From Bacteroidales bacterium UBA1756 (GTDB lineage Bacteria; Bacteroidota; Bacteroidia; Bacteroidales; WCHB1-69): DNA of 53,456 bases. The translations under genes were made by a program, and so were the position numbers. How positions within the stretch are numbered: the first letter of the stretch is position 1; each line of letters begins with the position of its first letter. This document shows positions 1 through 7,321 of the stretch, piece after piece. Where the stretch lies: positions 1 through 53,456 of the forward strand of contig DCHI01000044.1 in assembly GCA_002314795.1 (NCBI GenBank). Reading direction: 5' to 3'. A model generated the notes under the pieces. That model ran no database searches, was not told where the DNA came from, and worked only from the letters and a program-made list of their open reading frames with translations.

Positions 1-32
1 AAATAATTCACATTTTATAGACATTGCCAAAG

Positions 33-90
33 TAGGGACGTCACATTGTGGCGTCCCTATTTTCATTGTGGCGTCTGTGGCGTCCCTACA
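33..90. repeat. palindrome with three copies of TGTGGCGTC
   Basis: TAGGGACG (33-40) and CGTCCCTA (52-59) form an 8-bp inverted repeat. The word TGTGGCGTC occurs at 47-55, 67-75 and 76-84, the last followed by CCTAC. The block ends at the stop codon of the minus-strand HNH gene (86-88). It could act as that gene's transcript end, but no T-run follows the hairpin on the minus strand, so a dispersed intergenic repeat is equally likely. Confidence 0.5.
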
Positions 91-1162
91 ACAATTGCCA
101 TTTTTCGAATCCCATATTTTCTGCAATTTGCAACATAGGAGAAAAGGTTCGGTGATACAATTGATAAAAATCCTCTTTATTCAAAACGGCTAACTCATTC
201 ACGGTGGTTCCAAGTACAGAAAAATCAGAAAGAACCTTGTCCGTTCCTCGCGACGGCATTTGTGAGAAGGCGCGTATGGCCGCACGATGCTGCTCCGCCA
301 TCTTCGGCAAATAGACAGACTCCTCGGGAAGACGATTGCTTTTGGAGGAATTCACCGATGAATCAGACGGGGTCAAATTCCACATCATATCGTGCAGGAC
401 ATAACTCCACGGGACAAAGTGGTCCAGATCGAACTGATTAGGGGTCAGCTTCTTATCGGTGTAAATACAATAAACCTCGTGCCCTGTTTTCATTAAAACC
501 TCCCAGAATGTCCGTTGCGGTTTAAGGTTGCCTCTCTCAATGGGACGAACCAACTTGTTTGCAATGTCAGGGACATTCGGATTCCGTGCCTGCAGAAATA
601 GCATCAGATTCCAATAACAGAAGTCTTCTAAAACGCGGTTGTTCCGTTCCAAATACGAAATCCAACAAGGATTGATTTCAATGTAGAATTCCGGTTTCGT
701 ATGGATGGCATAAAGTGCTTCGTTTTCAAAATGTTGAGATCGTTCAATCATCTCTTTATCCACGGAAGTATGAATCCAAGGGGATAAGAACCTGTAGGGG
801 ACATAGTTCAGTAGCGACAAAAGTTCGTTTTTAAACATCGGGATTTCCATCGAGTGTTCCAAAATGTCACGTACGGAGGAGCGTTCTTCAGCGATAGGAA
901 TATCCAACTGTTTCTGCAAATTGAGGCACGTCTTTCCTAACTGATCGGCGAAACCGAATGAAAGTTTGTAATAATGAATGGGATACCACGCTTGCGCCAC
1001 CATATCGGCAACAATTTCGCGGAAGGAGAACCGACTTCGTTGCGTGCGACGCACCAACTCCAAAATGGCGATGAACCAATAAAACTTATACGTTGCGGTC
1101 GTATTTCGAAACACTTGAGCCAACCGCTGCGTCTGTAATTGATTATCGAATGGAATCGTCAT
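86..1162 (-). CDS. HNH endonuclease domain protein, divergent to the ssp operon
   Basis: This is a 358-aa protein with an HNH-type nuclease signature in its C-terminal third. LDHFVPWS supplies the Asp-His pair, followed by WNLTPSDSSVNSSKSNRLP with the Asn and Lys residues of the fold. The N-terminal ~200 residues are helical and aromatic-rich, starting with a YKFYWFIAILELV segment I do not recognise as a named domain; it may bind DNA or a partner. The ATG at 1162 lies about 20 bp downstream of a -7 box. The gene is transcribed away from the DUF4007 gene, about 420 bp apart, so it could be a part of the phosphorothioation defence locus or a separate nuclease. It lacks the N-terminal DUF262 GTPase-like domain expected of SspE, so I do not call it sspE. 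HNH assignment is firm; role is inference. Confidence 0.8.
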   Translation of the reverse strand: MTIPFDNQLQTQRLAQVFRNTTATYKFYWFIAILELVRRTQRSRFSFREIVADMVAQAWYPIHYYKLSFGFADQLGKTCLNLQKQLDIPIAEERSSVRDILEHSMEIPMFKNELLSLLNYVPYRFLSPWIHTSVDKEMIERSQHFENEALYAIHTKPEFYIEINPCWISYLERNNRVLEDFCYWNLMLFLQARNPNVPDIANKLVRPIERGNLKPQRTFWEVLMKTGHEVYCIYTDKKLTPNQFDLDHFVPWSYVLHDMMWNLTPSDSSVNSSKSNRLPEESVYLPKMAEQHRAAIRAFSQMPSRGTDKVLSDFSVLGTTVNELAVLNKEDFYQLYHRTFSPMLQIAENMGFEKWQLL

Positions 1163-1182
1163 ATTTTCATAAAAAAAGCGGG

Positions 1183-1190
1183 CAAAAATA
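1183..1190 (-). promoter_or_regulatory. -7 box of the HNH gene
   Basis: Read on the minus strand the bases are TATTTTTG, matching the Bacteroidota -7 consensus TAnnTTTG. The ATG is at 1162. A TTTG that could serve as the -33 element lies at 1213-1216, 22 bp upstream, slightly wider than usual. Confidence 0.45.
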
Positions 1191-1315
1191 GCAATAAAAG
1201 AGATTCGTTACACAAAAAAAAGCAGGCGCATTGGTAGCGATATGACAAAGTGTGACATTGTAAAAATAAAGTCAAAAAAAAGCACTTTTGCGACAGGAAT
1301 GTGCAAAAAGAAGCG

Positions 1316-1323
1316 TAAATTTG
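1316..1323 (+). promoter_or_regulatory. candidate -7 box for the ssp operon
   Basis: TAAATTTG matches TAnnTTTG and is followed by CCGC, as at several other promoters in this window. A start near 1330 would give a leader of about 255 nt before the sspB-like ATG at 1586, covering the structured element at 1391-1525. No well-spaced -33 TTTG is visible; TTTTG at 1286-1290 is 25 bp away. Confidence 0.4.
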
Positions 1324-1390
1324 CCGCTTCAAACGAATTATTAACACAAAACGAAACATAAGAAACAGACATCATCTAACAATCACATAT

Positions 1391-1408
1391 AAAAAGCGTT
1401 AGCTTTTT
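1391..1408. promoter_or_regulatory. perfect 7-bp hairpin in the ssp leader
   Basis: AAAAAGC (1391-1397), loop GTTA, GCTTTTT (1402-1408). The arm ends in five T residues, so it could attenuate transcription in either direction, though the two GC pairs make it weak as a terminator. It immediately precedes the larger folded element. Confidence 0.5.
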
Positions 1409-1413
1409 GTCCG

Positions 1414-1525
1414 ACCACCTAAAACATCTGGAAAATCTTTTAAGAATAGGACAACGAGTTGATGCTCACGCCTTGCGTGGGCTTACATCGTTTGTTCTAC
1501 GGTTACTCCAGATTACCTTGGTGGC
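1414..1525 (+). ncRNA. structured leader RNA element upstream of sspB-like gene
   Basis: Nested complementary arms are visible in order: CCACC 1415-1419 with GGTGG 1520-1524; ATCTGGA 1426-1432 with TCCAGAT 1507-1513; AGGACAACGA 1448-1457 with TCGTTTGTTCT 1488-1498 (one bulged T, one GT pair); GCTCACGC 1464-1471 with GCGTGGGC 1475-1482 around a CTT loop. The whole is a single long branched-free hairpin of about 110 nt. It lies between the candidate promoter and the ATG at 1586, so it would be part of the 5' leader of the defence operon. I do not recognise a named RNA family. A reading frame crosses it but starts at TTG and has no credible product. It could alternatively be a dispersed palindromic repeat. 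Confidence 0.5.
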
Positions 1526-1579
1526 AAACAGGTTAGTTAAGTCCACGTTTTTTATGCGCCGCAACCAAAAAAATCTGGA
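1507..1579 (+). promoter_or_regulatory. possible alternative helix masking the sspB start
   Basis: AATCTGGA at 1572-1579 repeats the 5' arm of a leader stem (1426-1432) and lies 7-14 bases before the ATG at 1586. TCCAGATT at 1507-1514 can pair 8 bp with it, or 7 bp with 1426-1432. The two pairings are mutually exclusive, so the leader could switch between exposing and covering the ribosome-binding region. This is read directly from complementarity; the switching function is inference. Confidence 0.4.
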
Positions 1580-1585
1580 AAAAAA

Positions 1586-2428
1586 ATGGCAAAGGCAACC
1601 TTTTCGGGACACGAGTCTTTTCAATGCAAAAGTCTATGGCTAAAAAAAGGATATGATTACATAATGGCGGAAAAGTCCTTTCATCGTGAGGACGCCGTCG
1701 TAGAACTGGGTGTCGGGAAAAATATGGTCGGTGCCATCCGATTCTGGCTCAAGGCCTTCGATATCGTCGGAGAAAACGATAGCCCGACAGAAATCGGTCA
1801 GTTCATCTTAGGTGACGAAAACGGAGACCCGTTTCTCGAGGACATCGCTACCCTTTGGATTCTTCATTACCTCCTCGTCACAAAAGGAATGGCGACCCTT
1901 TACGGACTGCTGTTCACCGATTTTCACCGAACTCAAAACGAATTTTCCAAAGGCCAACTTCTGACTTTTGTGAAAAGGAAATTGACAGACGAGAATTATA
2001 AAGGCGTCATTTTCAATGAAAATACGGTCAATAAAGATATTGACACGCTTCTAAAGAACTACGTGGAGCCCGTCTTGCACACCAATTACGAGGACTTTTC
2101 CACCCTCCTGCTCCCGCTCAGTCTAATCCGCCGTTCAGACAAAACGACATTCGCATTCAACGACTTGTCGCACGCGCCATTTCCTCCACTCGTCTTTCTT
2201 TTTGCCATCAAACTCAGGACAGATAACGCAAAGGTTGTCGTCTTCAACGACATATTGGAAATCTGCCGCATCTTTTGCCTGACCACCAACGACCTTTACG
2301 AAATTTTTGATTTTCTGCATCAGTGGGACTCCAATATTTCTTTTGACAACACCGCTGGAGAACAGCTGTTTACAATGAACGACGGCCGTTCTTTTATGGA
2401 AATTCTACCTCTCATTTACAACAAGTAA
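1586..2428 (+). CDS. sspB: DUF4007 protein, SspB-like DNA phosphorothioation component
   Basis: This 280-aa protein opens with FSGHESFQCKSLWLKKG, the N-terminal signature of the DUF4007 family. In the Ssp single-strand phosphorothioation system the DUF4007-type protein SspB nicks DNA so that sulfur can be placed in the backbone. The next gene starts 3 bp after its stop, encodes the large ATPase, and a PAPS-reductase protein follows, which is the expected SspB-SspC-SspD order. The ATG at 1586 is chosen because the family motif starts six residues later. There is no Shine-Dalgarno sequence; the upstream region is A-rich with ATCTGGAA at 1573-1580, which may pair with the leader. Family assignment is strong; SspB identity rests on context. 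Confidence 0.75.
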   Translation: MAKATFSGHESFQCKSLWLKKGYDYIMAEKSFHREDAVVELGVGKNMVGAIRFWLKAFDIVGENDSPTEIGQFILGDENGDPFLEDIATLWILHYLLVTKGMATLYGLLFTDFHRTQNEFSKGQLLTFVKRKLTDENYKGVIFNENTVNKDIDTLLKNYVEPVLHTNYEDFSTLLLPLSLIRRSDKTTFAFNDLSHAPFPPLVFLFAIKLRTDNAKVVVFNDILEICRIFCLTTNDLYEIFDFLHQWDSNISFDNTAGEQLFTMNDGRSFMEILPLIYNK

Positions 2429-2431
2429 CGT

Positions 2432-5400
2432 ATGAAATTCACTCCTTCGGTCAACATTGAACGTGACCAGAATAAACAGCAAGACTACATCGTAACCGCC
2501 AACGCGAAACAAGCCGTGTCCAACATACTCAGCTCTTTCCGAACCGGAGCACACGCCTTTACGCTCATCGGTTCGTACGGAACCGGCAAATCAAGCTTCA
2601 TCCTCGCGATGGAAGAGTGCCTGAAAACCCGTAACGAAAATCCGCACAAACTGCTCAAAGTGGAAGGACAATTCAATGGGTATAAGGATTTTGAGTTCCT
2701 TAATATTGTGGGAGAATATGCTTCGCTTAGCACAATTATTGAAGATAAAATTGAACAAAAAAGTCACAACATCTTCCAAAATTTAGAGCATTATTATCAA
2801 AAAATCAACAAACAAAACAAGTTCTTGATTATCGTAATTGATGAATTCGGGAAGATTTTGGAACACGCCGCGAAGAATGATCCGGAGAAGGAAATGTATT
2901 TTCTTCAGCAATTCACCGAATTTGTCAATGATACGGACAAAAACATTCTTTTGCTAACCACTTTGCATCAAGGGTTTAACGCTTACGCCAAAGGGCTTCG
3001 TACGGAACAGCGCCAAGAATGGAACAAGGTGAAAGGCAGACTTTTGGAAATCGTCTTTCGAGAACCCGTCGAGCAACTGTTGGATTTGGCCGTCCAACGA
3101 ATGGAACGAAAAAACATTCGTTTCATCGGCAAAGAATCGGATACACTGTACGAATTGGGGATTTCGCACAAGTTCTATTTCGACCACCTGAAACGGGAAA
3201 TCGCCCGCAAATTGTACCCGATGGACATCGTAGCGGCCTACACCTTCGTCCAAGCCAATCAACGATATGGACAGAATGAACGGACTTTTTTCAACTTTCT
3301 GCAATCGCAGGGCGACGACTCGTTGGCGGCTTTCGTGCCTCAACCCAAACTGTTGTACAACTTAGTGAATGTTCACGACTACATCACCTATCATTTTCAC
3401 TCTTTTTTGTCTGAAACGAACACTGACTCAGCCAATTGGACCGCCATCCGCATTGCAATGGAAAGAATTGAGGGAAGTGCTTTGACGGAAGAAGAGATCA
3501 AAAAAGGAACGCAAATCATCAAGGTGATTGGATTACTGAACCTATTTGCTTCGTCCGCAGCGGTTATCGACGAAAACTTCATCGTTACATACGCCGAAAA
3601 TGCAATGGGGTTTTCAGATGCCAGCACCATTTTAGATCAACTCATCTCCTTGAATATCATCCGTTTTGCAAAATACAAATCCAAATTTATTCTTTTTGAA
3701 GGAACCGACATCGATATTGACGCCGGAATGATGGAGGCGGAACGAATGCTGTCGAAAGGGACGGACGTCGTCAACAAGTTGAACAGCAATTTCAACTTCA
3801 AGGTCTCGTTAGCCAACGCGTACTATTACAAAATCGGGACGCCGCGTTATTTTGAATACCACATTTCGGAACTCCCTCTCACTCAAATAGAAAACGGGGA
3901 AGCCGACGGCTATGTCAATCTCCTTTTTGCCCAAAACGAAAACCTCAGCGAACTTCGCACGAGTGCACTTCAGCAAACCGGCACAGCCATTCTCTACTGC
4001 ATTTTCAAAAAGTACGCGCCCATCATTGACGCGCTGTTTGAAATCGACAAACTCGTCTGGGTCAAAGAGAATTGGGTGGCCGACCAGAACGACCACATCG
4101 CCCTCCGCGAACTGGACAACCAGATTGCATTTGAGAAGGAGAAACTTTCAAAGAACGTTCTCGACAATCTTTACAATTCGGAAATTGTGGAGTGGATTTT
4201 TAATGGGAAACGCGTCGATGAAATCACCGACGCCCGTTCCTTGATTATCTTTTTATCAAAAATAAGTAACGAAATCTATTCGAAAACGCCCGTTTTCAAG
4301 AACGAATTGGTCAACAAGCACAAAGCGAGTGCCAGCATAGCCACCGCACGTCCCATCTTTCTGAACCGACTTTTGGAAAACGGCGACAAAGAAAACTTAG
4401 GATTTCCGGAAGACAAGTTTCCGCCCGAAAAATCCATCTACTTGTCGCTGCTCAAGCAGAACGGAATGCACCGACAAGACGGAAACAGCTTCACGTTGAA
4501 CGCTCCGGACGAAGCCAACTCCTTCTACCCTCTGTGGAAAGTGTGCGAAGATTTTCTTTCTTCTTCCATAGGAAAACAACGGAAAATCAGCGAACTCATC
4601 GCTTTGCTGAAAAAGCCGCCATTCCGCCTCAAGCAAGGATTTATTGAATTCTGGGTTCCCATCTTCCTCATTATGAAAAAGGAAGATTACGCGCTTTACT
4701 CCAACGGCACCTACATTCCCTACATCACCAAAGAGACGTTGGAACTATTGCAACGCACTCCGAACCAATTCACAGTCAAGGCGTTTCAGATTGAAGGAGT
4801 CAAGTATCAGTTTTTCCAACAATACCGAAAGGCCATTCACCTCAACACGGAGACAGCGCTTTCGGAACGCTCCTTCATTGAAACCATCAAACCGTTTCTG
4901 CTTTTTTATCGGAAATTGAACACTTACGCACGCACTACCAAGAAACTGTCCCCGCAGGCACGAAATTTCCGTGATGTGATTGCCCAGGCCACCGATCCGG
5001 AAAAGACCTTCTTTGAAATTTTACCCGACAAACTTGGTTTCAAGGATGTTATCGTGACACAAAATCCGGAAGCCATCCAAAGTTTTGTCAACGTGTTGGG
5101 AGAAGCCACCCGTGCACTGCGGGAATGTTATGGCGAACTCATTGACACCATTGAAAAGAAGATACTTTCTATTCTGAAAATATCTGAAAAAGAATTTGTT
5201 AGATACAAACCGCTCGTAGATGCACGCTATCGGAACGTGAAAGTGGAACTGATGCCGACCACGATGAAGAATTTTCACACACGCGTCATTTCGCATTGGG
5301 AAGAGAATAAGGGCTGGATAGAATCACTCTGTTACGTCATACTCAACAAGCCGTTGGAACAGATTCAGGATGCAGAACTCCCCTACCTGTTGGCCACGTT

Positions 5401-5641
5401 GCAAGACTATTTTCATCTGTTGGACGACTATGTGGAGATGCACAAAGAGAGTAACGAAAACGTGGTGCGCGTTCACATTACACGGAACAAGGAGAAATCG
5501 CTAACGAAGCAAGTTGTACTCACTACCGAGGCGGTAACGGAACTCGCCGACTTGGAGGCACGCATTGAAAAAGCACTCGGTCAGGATGACTCCCTGAACA
5601 TCAGTGCGCTTCTACAAATTCTGAAAAAGAAAATGGAATAA
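2432..5641 (+). CDS. sspC: large P-loop ATPase, SspC-like
   Basis: This 1069-aa ATPase has a clear Walker A (GSYGTGKS, residues 47-54) and Walker B (LIIVIDE, about 132-138), followed by a sensor-like LLLTTLHQGF stretch near 174. The remaining ~850 residues have no motif I recognise. Large ATPases of this shape accompany DUF4007 and a DndC-type protein in Ssp phosphorothioation loci, where SspC supplies the ATPase activity needed for modification. It sits 3 bp after the DUF4007 gene, so the two are almost surely co-transcribed. Its last 30 bp overlap, tail to tail, the stop end of the toxin gene on the opposite strand. BrxC-type BREX ATPases are the main alternative, but no PglZ or PglX gene is present. 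Confidence 0.7.
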   Translation: MKFTPSVNIERDQNKQQDYIVTANAKQAVSNILSSFRTGAHAFTLIGSYGTGKSSFILAMEECLKTRNENPHKLLKVEGQFNGYKDFEFLNIVGEYASLSTIIEDKIEQKSHNIFQNLEHYYQKINKQNKFLIIVIDEFGKILEHAAKNDPEKEMYFLQQFTEFVNDTDKNILLLTTLHQGFNAYAKGLRTEQRQEWNKVKGRLLEIVFREPVEQLLDLAVQRMERKNIRFIGKESDTLYELGISHKFYFDHLKREIARKLYPMDIVAAYTFVQANQRYGQNERTFFNFLQSQGDDSLAAFVPQPKLLYNLVNVHDYITYHFHSFLSETNTDSANWTAIRIAMERIEGSALTEEEIKKGTQIIKVIGLLNLFASSAAVIDENFIVTYAENAMGFSDASTILDQLISLNIIRFAKYKSKFILFEGTDIDIDAGMMEAERMLSKGTDVVNKLNSNFNFKVSLANAYYYKIGTPRYFEYHISELPLTQIENGEADGYVNLLFAQNENLSELRTSALQQTGTAILYCIFKKYAPIIDALFEIDKLVWVKENWVADQNDHIALRELDNQIAFEKEKLSKNVLDNLYNSEIVEWIFNGKRVDEITDARSLIIFLSKISNEIYSKTPVFKNELVNKHKASASIATARPIFLNRLLENGDKENLGFPEDKFPPEKSIYLSLLKQNGMHRQDGNSFTLNAPDEANSFYPLWKVCEDFLSSSIGKQRKISELIALLKKPPFRLKQGFIEFWVPIFLIMKKEDYALYSNGTYIPYITKETLELLQRTPNQFTVKAFQIEGVKYQFFQQYRKAIHLNTETALSERSFIETIKPFLLFYRKLNTYARTTKKLSPQARNFRDVIAQATDPEKTFFEILPDKLGFKDVIVTQNPEAIQSFVNVLGEATRALRECYGELIDTIEKKILSILKISEKEFVRYKPLVDARYRNVKVELMPTTMKNFHTRVISHWEENKGWIESLCYVILNKPLEQIQDAELPYLLATLQDYFHLLDDYVEMHKESNENVVRVHITRNKEKSLTKQVVLTTEAVTELADLEARIEKALGQDDSLNISALLQILKKKME

Positions 5642-5914
5642 CAGTTTCGGGAAATACTTATAAAAATCTTTACGATGATAAACCGCAACAAATCGAATCG
5701 TATTATTTTCAAGCAATTCAAAACCAAAACGATAACGTCCGTATCGAATTCTATACGAATGCTCCGTTCCTTTCAGTTTTTTAACATTGGGTATTTCAGA
5801 GATAGAATGACAATGCTCGCACGTCTGAATCAACTGCACCAAATATTTTTTAACAAAAGGAGAATGGAGTTTTGTAAGGTCTTTCGCAAAATGAGGGGCA
5901 AACTCAACCGTCAT
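5612..5914 (-). CDS. RelE/ParE-family toxin
   Basis: This 100-aa protein shows the type II toxin fold signature: a basic core YRIRYGRYRFGFEL near residues 53-66 followed by FVAVYHRKDFYKYF near 75-88. RelE/ParE proteins act as mRNA endonucleases or gyrase poisons; which applies here cannot be told. The start overlaps the antitoxin stop by 4 bp (ATGA type), indicating translational coupling. The C-terminal residues read through the last 30 bp of the sspC-like gene in antisense, so this gene and that ATPase are convergent. The hydrophobic tail after FYKYFP is unusual and may be a result of sequence overlap. Confidence 0.8.
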   Translation of the reverse strand: MTVEFAPHFAKDLTKLHSPFVKKYLVQLIQTCEHCHSISEIPNVKKLKGTEHSYRIRYGRYRFGFELLENNTIRFVAVYHRKDFYKYFPKLLFHFLFQNL

Positions 5915-6111
5915 TTTTCAAGCAATCGAATTATCGTTTCTTTATCAATCTTTTCAGAACAAGTATCTCGCTGCATTTCAGACAATAAGATTCTATCTTC
6001 AATGTCATTAAAAGAAATTTTTTCTCCTTTAGAACGCATTTCATCAACCCATTCTAAAATGGAATCAGCTGTTTGTTTACATATATTTTGAGGAACCACT
6101 ACGTTTTCCAT
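5911..6111 (-). CDS. probable antitoxin partner of RelE/ParE toxin
   Basis: This is a 66-aa, mostly helical and charged protein located directly upstream of, and overlapping by 4 bp, the RelE/ParE-type toxin gene. No named antitoxin family (RHH, Phd, HTH) is evident, so the call is from position and size. A very good -7 box (TACCTTTG) lies about 19 bp upstream on the minus strand, leaving a short leader. The pair would be autoregulated if it follows the usual type II pattern. The insertion between sspC and sspD splits the defence operon. Confidence 0.65.
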   Translation of the reverse strand: MENVVVPQNICKQTADSILEWVDEMRSKGEKISFNDIEDRILLSEMQRDTCSEKIDKETIIRLLEK

Positions 6112-6129
6112 ATCCGATTAATTTGGGTG

Positions 6130-6137
6130 CAAAGGTA
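6130..6137 (-). promoter_or_regulatory. -7 box of the toxin-antitoxin pair
   Basis: The minus strand reads TACCTTTG followed by CACCC, an excellent TAnnTTTG match 19 bp from the antitoxin ATG (6111). The sspD-like gene starts at 6190 on the other strand, so this 78-bp gap must hold both promoters if sspD is not read through from sspC. On the plus strand only a weak, one-base-short TAATTTG at 6119-6125 is visible. Confidence 0.55.
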
Positions 6138-6189
6138 CAACTAATAATCATAAAATCTCATTGAAACAGAAAAAAATTTACAAAAAATT

Positions 6190-7299
6190 ATGAATAATAA
6201 AGTACGCCACGTTTTAGGTATTTCCGGCGGAAAAGACAGTGCCGCACTGGCCATCTACTTGAAAAACAAGTATCCGGAACTTCCCATTGATTTTTACACT
6301 TGCGATACCAAGTGCGAATTGGCTGAAACAGAACAACTTGTTGAACGGCTCCGCGCCTATCTCGGTCACATCACGACGCTGATGGCCGCACAAGGCAGTC
6401 CGGAGCCCACTCCCTTCGACCATATGTTGAAAGCCCGCGGCGGCTATCTCCCCTCCCCGCAAGCCCGCTGGTGTACCATTCAGATGAAACTGATGGAATT
6501 TGAAAAGTACGTCGGTGACGAGCCCACCGTTTCGTATGTCGGCATCCGCGGCGACGAGGACCGCGACGGGTACGTATCCACCAAGCCCAATATTCAAGCC
6601 ATCTTCCCTTTTCGAAAAAATATTTGGAGCATTGATGTCGTCAATCGGGCACTCCATAACGACAACTTGCAGTTGTTCAACAAATTGTACAAAGAAGCGA
6701 GTACGGAAGAAATCTACACCGAAGCAAAAAAATTCTTGGAAACGCCACTTTCCAAAACTTTTTATTATTCCAAAAAACTCAATGCGCTTTTGGACATTGA
6801 TGTCAAAACATTCAATCACGCGGTTTTTGCATTTCTTAAAACCACCGAACTACCCGTCGGCCAGTTGGACGAATTTCCATTGATTGACAACGATGACGTA
6901 CTGGTCAAAGCGGACATTTTCCGTATTTTGGAAGAGAGTGGAATTGGTGTTCCCGCCTACTACAATCTCATTGACTTTGAAGTAGATGGAAACCACGGGC
7001 AGTACTGTCGGAGTCGTTCGGGGTGCTATTTCTGTTTCTTTCAGCAAAAGATTGAGTGGGTATGGCTTTTGGAACAGCATCCGGACTTGTTTCAGCGGGC
7101 GATGTCGTATGAAAAAGACGGTTACACGTGGATGCCGGGCGAACGGTTGGAGGAGTTGGCGCGTCCGGAGCGAGTACGGCAAATCAAATTGGACCACATC
7201 AAAAAAACGGAAAAGCAGAAAGCGTGCCAGAAAAGTTCACTTCTTGTAGACATCTTCAGCGACGAAGACGAAATACAATGCGCCAACTGTTTCATATAG
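6190..7299 (+). CDS. sspD: PAPS-reductase/ATP-pyrophosphatase protein, SspD/DndC-like
   Basis: This 369-aa protein carries the N-type ATP-pyrophosphatase loop SGGKDS at residues 12-17, and RWC (C95) plus CRSRSGCYFC (C273, C279, C282). Four such cysteines can hold a 4Fe-4S cluster, as in DndC and related sulfur-transfer enzymes. In phosphorothioation systems this protein activates DNA or sulfur with ATP and moves sulfur to the backbone. It follows the DUF4007 and ATPase genes after a toxin-antitoxin insertion and precedes the helicase by 22 bp. A DndC of a Dnd system is the alternative, but dndB and dndE homologues are not seen. The C terminus holds an additional CxxC (QCANCFI) of unknown role. 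Confidence 0.75.
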   Translation: MNNKVRHVLGISGGKDSAALAIYLKNKYPELPIDFYTCDTKCELAETEQLVERLRAYLGHITTLMAAQGSPEPTPFDHMLKARGGYLPSPQARWCTIQMKLMEFEKYVGDEPTVSYVGIRGDEDRDGYVSTKPNIQAIFPFRKNIWSIDVVNRALHNDNLQLFNKLYKEASTEEIYTEAKKFLETPLSKTFYYSKKLNALLDIDVKTFNHAVFAFLKTTELPVGQLDEFPLIDNDDVLVKADIFRILEESGIGVPAYYNLIDFEVDGNHGQYCRSRSGCYFCFFQQKIEWVWLLEQHPDLFQRAMSYEKDGYTWMPGERLEELARPERVRQIKLDHIKKTEKQKACQKSSLLVDIFSDEDEIQCANCFI

Positions 7300-7321
7300 A
7301 TAAAGTTAAGGAGACAATGCT

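Noticed and set aside
1391..1560. Integron attC site or IscB-type omega RNA
   Set aside because: The attC core words do not fit, and the HNH protein nearby has no RuvC or IscB features.
1407..1643. 78-aa frame over the leader of the ssp operon
   Set aside because: It starts at TTG, crosses the folded element and overlaps the DUF4007 start in another frame; no domain or ribosome-binding site.
6850..7197. Antisense frames inside sspD-like and other genes
   Set aside because: Shadows of well-supported genes.
2432..7299. BREX type 4 system (BrxC and BrxP)
   Set aside because: A large ATPase and a PAPS-reductase protein are present, but no PglZ or BrxL, and the DUF4007 and helicase/SMC genes fit Ssp better.
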